Source of the DNA: JAGVPT01 sp963827085 | GTDB lineage: Bacteria; Bacteroidota; Ignavibacteria; UBA10030; UBA8401 | Assembly (NCBI GenBank): GCA_963827085.1 | Contig: CAWGZY010000003.1 | Location: 1,364,001-1,428,000, forward strand | DNA length: 64,000 bases | Direction of reading: 5' to 3' | Part shown: in pieces, positions 14,918 through 23,472 of the stretch | How positions within the stretch are numbered: position 1 is the stretch's first letter | How the letters are laid out: each line of letters starts with the position of its first letter | Translations under genes and position numbers: made by a program | Notes under the pieces: model-generated | What the model saw: only the letters and a program-made list of their open reading frames with translations | Database searches by the model: none | What the model was told of the DNA's origin: nothing

Positions 14918-17329
14918 ATGAATATAATTTCAGCAAAGGTTAAGATTTTTTTTAGCGCCGTGATATGTATCTCTCTTCTTCTTATATGTACTGCGAGCGC
15001 CTCGGTGATCTCCTTCACCAAAGACACAAATGGCGTCACCTTTGTTCTGGATAAGGGATCGATGAAAGTTATTGTTCGCAAAAGCGACATTATTGAAGTG
15101 AAGTACACTGCTCTTGCGGCATTGCCTTCAAAGACATCACTGGTTGTCTCAAATCCCTGGAACGTGCCGCCCGAATTTAAGGTGGCAGAAACTCCCGATA
15201 AAATCGTGATTACTACCGACAGACTGAAGATCGAAGTGAACAGACTGACAAATGCCGTTACGTACTCCGATCTGCACGATAATCTCATCCTTGCTGAAGA
15301 TGGAGCGAACGGAACGACGATGGCCGCTGATACCGTCGCCGGCATCAATACGTACACCTGTTCGACGCAATTTCTTTCGCCCGCCGATGAAGCCCTCTTT
15401 GGTCTCGGCTGCCACCCGGAAGATTCATTGTCCATCAACTACAAGGGTCGTAATCAGGATTTGATCATAAAATACATGACGGGTGCTATTCCGGTGCTTT
15501 TGTCCAACAAAGGCTATGGACTGATGTGGGATAATTATTCGGCCTCAAAGTTCTATGGCACCGAGGCAAATAACACCAAATATACCTATGTATCGGAAAG
15601 CGGAACCATGGTCGATTACTATTTCTTCTACGGTCCGGAATTTGATCGTATCATTGCGCTCTACCGAGAGACAACGGGCGAGGCCCCGATGTTTGGCAAA
15701 TGGGTATTCGGACTCTTCCAGTCGCAGGACAGGTACCAGAGTCAAGCGGAGGTCCTGTCGGTAAAGGACAATTACCGCAAGAATCATATACCCATTGACT
15801 GCATTGTCCAGGATTGGTTTTACTGGGAGCCGAATGTCATAGGCTCGCACGTGATGTATCCAACACGGTATCCCGACCCGAAAGCGATGGTTGATGAATT
15901 ACATAAGGCGAACATTCACGGGATGATTTCCATCTGGCCGGTCTTCGCGAAAGGGACGCAAAATTTTGATGAACTGAAAAACGCCGGAGGACTCACTTCC
16001 CTTACATGGGACAACGTGATGACTCACACCTTCGACAGTTATTATGATGCTCATGATTCAACAGCACGCGATCTTTATTGGAGAGAGGCAAAAGACAGTT
16101 TGATCGCTCGCGATGGCTGGGACGGGTGGTGGGTAGACCAGTGCGAGCCGGAGAACGGAGACCTCCTTGACGCGCGAAGACAAGCTACGTTTTCTATTGG
16201 CAGAGGCATTGACTATTTCAATACATACTCGCTTGCTCACACGATCGGCCTCTACAAGAACTGGAGAAACGATATCCCCGGAAAGCGTGCGTTCTTTCTC
16301 GTGCGCCAGGCATTTGCCGGGCAGCAGCGGAACTCGGCAACGTTATGGTCGTCCGATATCACCTGCACATTCCATTCATACAAAGACCAGGTAACTCAGG
16401 GAATCAACGCGTGCGCATCGGGCATTCCTTACTGGACTTCGGACATTGGCGGCTATCATCTCCACTGGATGCCCCCCGATTGGACGACTCCCGCCAATAG
16501 AGAATTGTTTACGAGGTGGTTCCAGTTCGGGAGCTTCTGCCCCGTCTTCAGGATCCATGGCAAAGGCGAAAGAGCGTTGTTTTCGGACAATTGGGATGCG
16601 GCGACGAAAAGAATTTTGCTGAACTACGACAACCTGCGCTACCGCCTGATGCCGTATATCTATTCATTGTCGTGGAAAGTCACCAGCGAAGGCTATACCA
16701 TCATGCGCGCTCTTGCCTTCGATTTCAGGACGGACCCTGCAATCGACAACATTCAGGATCAGTACATGTTCGGTTCGGCGTTCCTCGTGAATCCGGTTAC
16801 CCGAGAGATATCCGAGACCGCGCCGGCTTCTCCGGAGAAGAACACGCGAAAAGTATATCTGCCGAAGTCATCCGATTGGTACGACTTCTGGACGGAGAAA
16901 ACTTATGCGGGCGGAGAAACGATCGACTCTCCCGCGCCGATCGAGACGCTCCCGCTGTACGTGAGGGCCGGGTCAATCGTGCCGATGGGGCCATTCCTTC
17001 AGTATGCCACTGAGAAAGCGGCCGATCCGCTGGAGCTGCGCATTTATCCGGGCGCGAACGGGCGATTCGTCTTATACGAAGACGCAAACGACAATTACAA
17101 CTACGAAAAGGGGGAATATGCGACGATCGAGTTCGAATGGAATAACGATGCACGGACGCTGACAATTTCGGACCGAAAGGGGTCATTCCCCGGAATGCCG
17201 GCGGAGCGGACGATCAACGTCGTTCTTGTTGGACCAAATCACGGCACAGGAGCCGGCATTTGCCCGCAGCCCGATAAGACAGTGAAGTATGATGGAAGAA
17301 AACTGGAGATAAACGTAAAGGGAAATTAG
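14918..17329 (+). CDS. GH31 alpha-xylosidase-like enzyme, secreted (second copy)
   Basis: 803 residues with a signal peptide (hydrophobic residues about 8-28, TASA). An N-terminal beta-sandwich precedes the GH31 barrel with nucleophile Asp407 (GWWVDQCEP) and acid/base Asp480 (WSSDI). There is no PA14 module, unlike the other two GH31 proteins here, and the C-terminal beta domains follow directly. The last 150 residues closely resemble those of the first GH31 protein (PLYVRAGSIVPMGPFLQYAT), showing paralogy. It is the last gene of the GH13 operon. The alpha-xylosidase role is inferred from the GH31 subgroup and its neighbours. Confidence 0.87.
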   Translation: MNIISAKVKIFFSAVICISLLLICTASASVISFTKDTNGVTFVLDKGSMKVIVRKSDIIEVKYTALAALPSKTSLVVSNPWNVPPEFKVAETPDKIVITTDRLKIEVNRLTNAVTYSDLHDNLILAEDGANGTTMAADTVAGINTYTCSTQFLSPADEALFGLGCHPEDSLSINYKGRNQDLIIKYMTGAIPVLLSNKGYGLMWDNYSASKFYGTEANNTKYTYVSESGTMVDYYFFYGPEFDRIIALYRETTGEAPMFGKWVFGLFQSQDRYQSQAEVLSVKDNYRKNHIPIDCIVQDWFYWEPNVIGSHVMYPTRYPDPKAMVDELHKANIHGMISIWPVFAKGTQNFDELKNAGGLTSLTWDNVMTHTFDSYYDAHDSTARDLYWREAKDSLIARDGWDGWWVDQCEPENGDLLDARRQATFSIGRGIDYFNTYSLAHTIGLYKNWRNDIPGKRAFFLVRQAFAGQQRNSATLWSSDITCTFHSYKDQVTQGINACASGIPYWTSDIGGYHLHWMPPDWTTPANRELFTRWFQFGSFCPVFRIHGKGERALFSDNWDAATKRILLNYDNLRYRLMPYIYSLSWKVTSEGYTIMRALAFDFRTDPAIDNIQDQYMFGSAFLVNPVTREISETAPASPEKNTRKVYLPKSSDWYDFWTEKTYAGGETIDSPAPIETLPLYVRAGSIVPMGPFLQYATEKAADPLELRIYPGANGRFVLYEDANDNYNYEKGEYATIEFEWNNDARTLTISDRKGSFPGMPAERTINVVLVGPNHGTGAGICPQPDKTVKYDGRKLEINVKGN

Positions 17330-17337
17330 CAGATCGC

Positions 17338-17398
17338 GACTTCTGAATAATTCCAAAAGTATGACTCACGCAAATCCTAAAGGGATGGCTTTACCAGA
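17338..17398 (-). repeat. Dispersed intergenic repeat A, copy 2
   Basis: Read on the minus strand this is about 60 bp, running from AAAGCCATCCCTTTAGGATT to TTATTCAGAAGTC. It aligns at roughly 80% with plus-strand 53651-53710, and its core matches 10590-10618. No reading frame is kept. It lies just after the GH31 stop, in the 240-bp gap before the convergent lacI-2 gene. Confidence 0.65.
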
Positions 17399-17569
17399 CG
17401 CAAAGTTGCAAAATGATTTAAAAATAAGCTCCTTGCGCCTTGGGGGCTTGGCGAGAGACGATTTTTCAGATGTCTCAGAATCATAAGAAGGTTCCGCCGC
17501 GCGAAGCCGTTCTGGTCATCTTTGCTTAAACGGCTTGGGTTATTTAGAAGACCTCCATGGATAAAACGG

Positions 17570-18571
17570 TCATGTCGATTCCCGGATAATCAACTTCGAT
17601 TCTATGATAAATGTTTTTGGTTTTTTTCTTCTGCCTTCAATCATCTCGATAAGCATCGAAGCAGCTTTCTTTCCCATCTCGAACGGGAATTGATCGACGA
17701 CGGTGAGCGTCGGAGAAACCATTGTTGTCAAGTGACTATTTGAAAAACCCATCACTGCAATATCCTCTGGAATTCTAAGACCCGCCTCCTTGATTCTACG
17801 GAACGCCCCCATAGCAACAATGTCGTTTACAGCAAAGACTGCATCCGGGATATTTTTCTTTTGAAGGAGTTCGTCCATCGATTTGTAACCGTGAGATTCA
17901 TGCAATTCACCGTCGATCACAAATCCGTCAATAAGAGGCAGATTTGCCTGGTTCAATGCATCGGTAAATCCCTTCATTCTTTTTTGAGAAATTTCCAGGG
18001 TTTTGGAACCGGCAAAATGAGCAATTCTCTTATACCCCTTAGCAATAAGATACGTCACAGCGTCGAATGCGATTTTATAATCGTCGATGATAACTTTATC
18101 GGCAACGACGCTTTCGCATGAACGGTCAAAAAATGCGATCGGAATTCCGGCGTTCAACAGATCGTTAAAATGTCCTCCGACCCTGGTGTTTTGTGAAACC
18201 GAAACGATAACACCGGCGACCCTCTGATGCATCAAGAGATTCGTGTTGACAACTTCGCGTTCATAATTCTCATCCGATTGACACAGGATAATCGTATAGC
18301 CTGATTTATATGCAATTTCTTCGATGCCGCTAATCGCAGAAGAAAAAAATTCATGTTTAATCTCCGGGACAAGAACGCCGATCGTGTTTGTTCGATTCTT
18401 CTTAAGGCTCTGTGCAATCGGATTCGGCCGGTAATTGAATTCTACCGCAACCTTTTTGATTTTTGCTCGTGTTGATTCTTTGATATCCGGGTGATTATTC
18501 AATGCACGGGATATCGTGGATGGAGATAATTTAAGTTTCTTGGCGATATCAACGATTGTCTTGTGCTTCAT
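17570..18571 (-). CDS. LacI-family transcriptional regulator (regulator 2)
   Basis: 333 residues from the ATG at 18571. A longer frame starting at 18715 adds 48 residues unlike any LacI N-terminus and was rejected. The LacI helix-turn-helix (KTIVDIAKKLKLSPSTISRA) is followed by a hinge helix (PNPIAQSLKK) and a sugar-binding sensor domain of normal length. It is only distantly similar to regulator 1. It is the last gene of the 36-kb minus-strand cluster. Its likely target is the GCAAACGTTTGC palindrome pair upstream of the TonB receptor gene, since that sequence is a standard LacI-family core, but this is inference. Confidence 0.88.
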   Translation of the reverse strand: MKHKTIVDIAKKLKLSPSTISRALNNHPDIKESTRAKIKKVAVEFNYRPNPIAQSLKKNRTNTIGVLVPEIKHEFFSSAISGIEEIAYKSGYTIILCQSDENYEREVVNTNLLMHQRVAGVIVSVSQNTRVGGHFNDLLNAGIPIAFFDRSCESVVADKVIIDDYKIAFDAVTYLIAKGYKRIAHFAGSKTLEISQKRMKGFTDALNQANLPLIDGFVIDGELHESHGYKSMDELLQKKNIPDAVFAVNDIVAMGAFRRIKEAGLRIPEDIAVMGFSNSHLTTMVSPTLTVVDQFPFEMGKKAASMLIEMIEGRRKKPKTFIIESKLIIREST

Positions 18572-18723
18572 TCCTGCCGCCGTTCCGATGAAAGTAAAAC
18601 CGCTAATAAAGATCAAAGGACCGAAAAGATTGCCTTTGAAAGTAAACCGCCACGCCTCGATACCGACGTGCTGCGTGTTATGCCCCGCGCGGTGGATTTG
18701 CTTCTGCGGGAGCAAAAGCAGAG

Positions 18724-20355
18724 TTATTTAAGCAACAACATTTTTTTAGTGATAGATTCCCCGGCACTTTCTAATTTATAGAAATAAATTCCGCTTGGCA
18801 AATTCGCACCGGTGAAGAGAGCTTCATGCAGACCTGAAGTCTCTTTTTCATTATTCACCAGAACCGCCACTTCCCGGCCCAGAAGATCGTACACCGAGAG
18901 GCGGACGAGTCCTGCGCTTTTCAGGCTGTAGAGGATCTCGGTACTCGGGTTGAAAGGATTAGGGTAATTCTGCGCCAGAGAAAAATCAACCGGACGCGGG
19001 CGGGAATCAACAACCGCAGTCGGAGTATACTGAAGCTGCGTGTCAATCCATTCCAAACGCGAGGAGAGAAATGATTCCATATAATCGATTTCTTTCTGGT
19101 ACGTGTTGCGATCCTGATACCCTGTCGTTTCACGCCAGATAAATACTCCGAGGACGGGCCATTTTACAAAATTCCTTTGCTGGGCTTCGTTCAGATAACC
19201 GGCACAGGAATCAATGAATGCCATTATCTTTGCGGTTGCGAATACACTTTCCCTCAAAGCTCTCCACCGGCTTTGCAATTTAGACTTGAAATTGGTGTCA
19301 GAGTACAGTGTTGCCCAGAAAAAAGGTGTATCGTTCGTTCCGGGATTCGAAAACATCCAGCCGTCAACCACCCCATCATCGGGATAATTAGAGTTTCCCG
19401 CAGACTGGTCAAAGTCCCATACCGGACCGGCTGCAAGCTTCTGGTTTTTGTCCTTGTGAAAATAGGCGCTCCAGCCGTACGCATCGCTGTTGCGCATTGT
19501 TTCTTGCACGATCAGTTCATCGATAAATGCATTGACATCGATCCATTTTGCGTATCCGTTCACCGTATCGGCGAAGTTGGGGAGGGCCATCGCGTATCTA
19601 AAATTATTGTCATAATTCTGAATATACTCCAATTGGACAGGAACGACATCCTCAGGCTTAGGATACACAATCATCCGGTTGTCGCCGAAATCACCCCCAA
19701 AGCCGTCAACCTCATAAATGTATCCCCCCGTGAGATTCTCTCCCGAGGTGTCTGCCGATGTAAGCTTGCTGATGTTCAGCCTGTTTTTCGTCCTCTTGAT
19801 TTTTTCCAGTATGATATATACGCCCTCGTACTCACCGTTGAGAATAAGCTCACAAAAGCGGCAGCGGCTTGACCATCTTCCAGTCAATGTTGATAAATAG
19901 TGTGCCAAGGGATCTCGTATAAAGGTTCTGTCGATATACGAAGCTAAGAACGTCCAATCATTTTCTGCCGGCATGCCGAGAATCGACACATCCAAATTGG
20001 CACCGGTGCTGTCTTGTGTTTCAACAGCATATGGCTTTTTCGGAAACATTTGGGTCGAATTGCCGCGCAACTCGATGCCGATCTTACCGCTATAATTATT
20101 GAACGGATCCGTCACGTTATTCCTTACTCCTTCACCGTTCCAGATAATTCCCATGTCTGCCGTGATTTTAGGATCGTCCGGAATCGCCTGCCCATTGGTG
20201 TTGATCACCACAATCGGCAGATTTGATGAGGTAAAACTGATGGAAGAGGAGTCGTCCTTCGCCGCATCGGACATCGTGTTCTCTTCTCCGCGCAAGATTT
20301 GAAGATTCAGGAATGCGGCGACACACGAAAAAGTTACGATCGATCTCAGAAACAT
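18724..20355 (-). CDS. CotH-like kinase protein with T9SS sorting domain (copy 1)
   Basis: 543 residues from ATG 20355, preceded by AGGGAAG; this removes 20 implausible residues in front of a signal peptide. The CotH domain (about 35-420) shows SSNLPIVVINTNG, IELRGNSTQMFPKKPYA, ILEKIKRTKNR and GPVWDFDQSAGN. In Bacillus and fungal CotH proteins this atypical kinase fold phosphorylates secreted proteins. The last 80 residues form a T9SS type A sorting domain (NYPNPFNPSTEI to KKMLLLK), so the protein is exported to the cell surface or medium. The substrate is unknown. A paralogue lies at 25595-27271. It follows the gene at 20418 with a 62-bp gap, likely the same transcript. Confidence 0.83.
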   Translation of the reverse strand: MFLRSIVTFSCVAAFLNLQILRGEENTMSDAAKDDSSSISFTSSNLPIVVINTNGQAIPDDPKITADMGIIWNGEGVRNNVTDPFNNYSGKIGIELRGNSTQMFPKKPYAVETQDSTGANLDVSILGMPAENDWTFLASYIDRTFIRDPLAHYLSTLTGRWSSRCRFCELILNGEYEGVYIILEKIKRTKNRLNISKLTSADTSGENLTGGYIYEVDGFGGDFGDNRMIVYPKPEDVVPVQLEYIQNYDNNFRYAMALPNFADTVNGYAKWIDVNAFIDELIVQETMRNSDAYGWSAYFHKDKNQKLAAGPVWDFDQSAGNSNYPDDGVVDGWMFSNPGTNDTPFFWATLYSDTNFKSKLQSRWRALRESVFATAKIMAFIDSCAGYLNEAQQRNFVKWPVLGVFIWRETTGYQDRNTYQKEIDYMESFLSSRLEWIDTQLQYTPTAVVDSRPRPVDFSLAQNYPNPFNPSTEILYSLKSAGLVRLSVYDLLGREVAVLVNNEKETSGLHEALFTGANLPSGIYFYKLESAGESITKKMLLLK

Positions 20356-20417
20356 CTTTACACTTCCCTTGCAATCAGTTATTGGAATCAAAATATGCGC
20401 TCCGGTCCGCGCCAAAA

Positions 20418-23309
20418 CTATTTGATCACCACCATTTTGTTCGTCTTAACAAAGCTCTCCGTTTGAAGGCGGTAGAAATAGATGCCGCTGGCAAAACCTG
20501 CGGCATTGAATGAAACCTCGTATTCGCCAGCAGGTTTTCTCTCGTTGTTCACCAGGACCGCTGCTTCCCTGCCGAGGATATCGTACACTGAGAGGCGGAC
20601 GGTGCTGCTGCTTTTCAGCGTGTAGGTAATTTTCGTGGCCGGGTTGAAGGGGTTCGGATAGTTCTGCATGAGCGCGAATTCTTCCGGCGCCGTGCCCGCG
20701 CCGCGCACTCCGGTCGCTGTAAGATCGGTTCCGGTAAGAACAATTTCGGTTGTTCCTCCCGACGGGTTAACCGTATTGGCGCCGCTTGGCCAGATGCCGT
20801 CGGCATCCTTTACAACTGCGACGATTGTTCCATTGGCGTGCGAACGCTGTTCGATCCGGCGTATGCCGTTGGACAAGATGTTCGGGAGTACTAACCCGAA
20901 TGCTCCGTTCACTGCATCAACGCTGCTGCTGTAGAATGCCGCATAATTTTCGGCAGTCGAGTTCTCCGTACCGTCGCTCTCAACAAACGAGCCCGAGATC
21001 GGCCGGCCGGATCCGGCCGTGTCATCGTAGGCGAAGACAAAATCCTTCGGGTTCGCAGCACTCACGGCACGGAGTGCAGTTCCTGTGCTGTCCCCGGACG
21101 CCGAATCCAGTTTCACGACACGAACGGAATCTGTGCTAGTGCACAGAGTCGCTGCCGTTGTTCCTCCCATGCCGTCATTCAGGGTGATCCGAATAAAAAC
21201 GTACTTGCCGGGAACAAAGCGTCTGTTTCCGGTTGGTTCGGTGATGAACCATCCTTCATAGGCGCCGGTGTCGTCGGTGACAAATGTGCCGTAATTTCCC
21301 GTTGTTGCAAGGCTCGGGTTGCCCGTACGGACGAAGTCTCCCGATGCCGATGCAAAAATGCAATTTCCCGAGCCGTTCGCCGTAATCGTATCTGTCGAGA
21401 TGACCACCTGATTATTGAAGCGGTATGTCGTGTCGGGAAGCAGGCCGGTCAGTCTCGCCCGGTAGGCAAATGGAATACGGTTGGAATTGGTCCCGTTGAT
21501 CCCTTCGATGTATTTGGGAAGGATGATCGCTGTGACCTGCGGGCCCATCAAGGTGACTGCATGCGCCACCGGTATGGTGCCGCTCGTTCTGTAATTATAG
21601 GTGGCGGCATGCGACCCATCCCAGGCATACGGCAGGATCGAATAGTGATACGAAGTAGCAGCTGTAAGCCCTGCAATGGTGATAGACGTGGCTCCCCCCG
21701 ATGGGATGAGTGCAGCGACTATTCCGTCGCCGATCGTATCGCCGACCGCGTAGCCCGTCCCGTCCGCCGGCAGGCCGGTCGGATCGACGCCCGTACGTTG
21801 AAGCACGATGTATCCGGTCGACCCTGCAGCGGCACTCCACGAAAGACGGATGCTCCCCGAAGAGATCGCGGCCGCCTTCAGCGAATCTGCCTGGGCAGAC
21901 GGTTCGGCGGAAAGCGTATAAAAAGCTGCGTCTGTTGAATAGCCTGTGCCGGCGCTGTTGATCGCATATCCGCGAAAGTGGATCAATGTCCCGGCCGGCA
22001 AGCCGCTTACGGCAACCGTGAACACACTCGACGTATCCGGTACGCTGACTTTGGTATCGGACGTTGTGGGATTGGGGGCCGTCGACCAGACGATACCCCG
22101 CTCGCTCACTGAGTCGTTTCCGCGCGAGATAATTTTTGAACCGAGGGTTGCCGTGGTCGATGTAATGTTTGTAACTGTCGGCAGTATCAACGTTGGTGAA
22201 AAAGTGTTGAGCGCAAAATTCGCCGTGAGAACCCGATTCTGGTTCATGAGGACGGTGAGGAGAGTGTCGGTTTCATGTCCTGTCGGAACATCTCCGGTCC
22301 ATGAGACAAAGTGGTATGCGCTGTCAGGAATTTCTTTCAACCGAATGCTTGCGCCGAACTGATAACTCGGTTGATCCGGCGTTTTGATGACCGTTCCGTG
22401 GGAGAAACTCACGGTCAGGGAATACGAAAGCAGATCTGTCCCAGCCATGACGATTTCCGTCGTTCCGCCGGACGGGTTTATCGTGTTCGCGCCGCTTGGC
22501 CAGAGGCCGTCGGCATCGGAGGCTGAGGCCACAACTGTTCCGGCGGAGAGGGAGCGCTGCTCGATTCTGCGTACACCGCTGGATAACATATTCGGCAGTA
22601 CTAAACCGAACGCTCCGTTTACACCATCGACATTGTTGCTGTAGAATGCCGCATAACTGTTCGTTGCGGAATTGTCCGTTCCATCACTTTCAATGAACGA
22701 CCCCGAGAGTGGGCGGCCCGTGCCGCCGGTGTCGCCGTAAACAAAAATAAAATCCTTCGGGCTTGCAGCAGTCGTGCAGCGGAGACCTGTGCCGGTGCTG
22801 TCGGTGAGCGCAGGGTCGAGTTTTACCACCTGCACGGAATCCGATGCCGTAAGCCGTGTGACCGCAGTCGTTCCGCCGGCACCGTCGTTCAGCGTGATGC
22901 GCATAAACACATACCGACCGGGAACAAACCGTTTATTCCCAGTTGGCTCCGTAATGAACCATCCTTCATAACTTCCTGTCCCGTCGGTTGTGAATGAACC
23001 GTACGTTCCGGCTGTTGAAAGGCCTGGACCGCTCGTGCGAACGAAATTACCCGTCGCCGATGCAAAGATGCAATTCCCGGAACCGCTTTGGGAAGCGGCG
23101 TCTGTCGAGAGGATAATCTGATTGTAGAAACGATACGTGCTGTTCGCCAGCAGCCCGGCGAGTCTTGCGCGGTAGGCAAACGGAATGCGGTTGAGGTTTG
23201 TCGGGGTCACGCCTTCGATGTATTGGGGAAGGAGCACTGTCGTCAGTGTTTGCGACAGCGACACTGCGTAAATACCGACGGCAAAAAATACTATGACGAT
23301 GCGTTTCAT
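20418..23309 (-). CDS. Large T9SS-exported protein with a duplicated domain
   Basis: 963 residues from ATG 23309, chosen because it opens a signal peptide (MKRIVIVFFAVGIYAVSLSQ). Two copies of one domain (about residues 20-305 and 600-875) share LPxYIEGxxxTNxNRIPFAY, EGWFITEPTGN and SGANTxNPSGGTTEIV almost exactly. Between them lie a bacterial repeat of InlB B-type (about 310-375) and two fibronectin-III-like domains. The C-terminus is a T9SS type A sorting domain (NYPNPFNPATKI to TNKMVVIK). No catalytic motif was recognised, so it is probably an adhesin or binding protein. It sits between another T9SS cargo gene and a CotH gene. Confidence 0.75.
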   Translation of the reverse strand: MKRIVIVFFAVGIYAVSLSQTLTTVLLPQYIEGVTPTNLNRIPFAYRARLAGLLANSTYRFYNQIILSTDAASQSGSGNCIFASATGNFVRTSGPGLSTAGTYGSFTTDGTGSYEGWFITEPTGNKRFVPGRYVFMRITLNDGAGGTTAVTRLTASDSVQVVKLDPALTDSTGTGLRCTTAASPKDFIFVYGDTGGTGRPLSGSFIESDGTDNSATNSYAAFYSNNVDGVNGAFGLVLPNMLSSGVRRIEQRSLSAGTVVASASDADGLWPSGANTINPSGGTTEIVMAGTDLLSYSLTVSFSHGTVIKTPDQPSYQFGASIRLKEIPDSAYHFVSWTGDVPTGHETDTLLTVLMNQNRVLTANFALNTFSPTLILPTVTNITSTTATLGSKIISRGNDSVSERGIVWSTAPNPTTSDTKVSVPDTSSVFTVAVSGLPAGTLIHFRGYAINSAGTGYSTDAAFYTLSAEPSAQADSLKAAAISSGSIRLSWSAAAGSTGYIVLQRTGVDPTGLPADGTGYAVGDTIGDGIVAALIPSGGATSITIAGLTAATSYHYSILPYAWDGSHAATYNYRTSGTIPVAHAVTLMGPQVTAIILPKYIEGINGTNSNRIPFAYRARLTGLLPDTTYRFNNQVVISTDTITANGSGNCIFASASGDFVRTGNPSLATTGNYGTFVTDDTGAYEGWFITEPTGNRRFVPGKYVFIRITLNDGMGGTTAATLCTSTDSVRVVKLDSASGDSTGTALRAVSAANPKDFVFAYDDTAGSGRPISGSFVESDGTENSTAENYAAFYSSSVDAVNGAFGLVLPNILSNGIRRIEQRSHANGTIVAVVKDADGIWPSGANTVNPSGGTTEIVLTGTDLTATGVRGAGTAPEEFALMQNYPNPFNPATKITYTLKSSSTVRLSVYDILGREAAVLVNNERKPAGEYEVSFNAAGFASGIYFYRLQTESFVKTNKMVVIK

Positions 23310-23380
23310 CAAGGCCATTCTCCCTGGGAAAAACAGTCGCGACATTTTTTCAATGCGACGGAGCTTAACAGTATTTTCAT
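23309..23380 (-). other. Small leader reading frame (23 codons), remnant or leader peptide
   Basis: An ATG at 23380 opens a 23-residue frame (MKILLSSVALKKC and on) whose TGA shares its A with the ATG of the gene at 23309. The sequence around this ATG (TGTCACCCATGAAAATACTG) nearly equals that at the GH2 start (TGTCATCCATGAAAATACAG), and both lie just after a CTGCAG-stem hairpin. It is probably the left-over 5' end of a duplicated gene, less likely a translated leader. Confidence 0.4.
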
Positions 23381-23405
23381 GGGTGACATTTCTTATCAGT
23401 TAAAA

Positions 23406-23435
23406 ACACCTGCAGTTCTTTTGAACTGCAAGTGT
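23406..23435 (-). terminator. Rho-independent terminator with CTGCAG stem (copy 2)
   Basis: ACACCTGCAGTTC (23406-23418) pairs with GAACTGCAAGTGT (23423-23435) around a TTTT loop. On the minus strand the stem runs directly into TTTTTA. It begins 38 bp after the stop of the minus-strand gene at 23473, so it likely terminates that transcript. Similar stems occur at 11051, 32905 and 38046. Confidence 0.7.
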
Positions 23436-23472
23436 GATGTGTCCTTTGAGAAGGAAAGAAACTCGTGACGAT

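Noticed and set aside
17338..17569. Search for a mobile element in the gap before lacI-2
   Set aside because: Only the short repeat A was found; no transposase fragment or terminal inverted repeat is visible.
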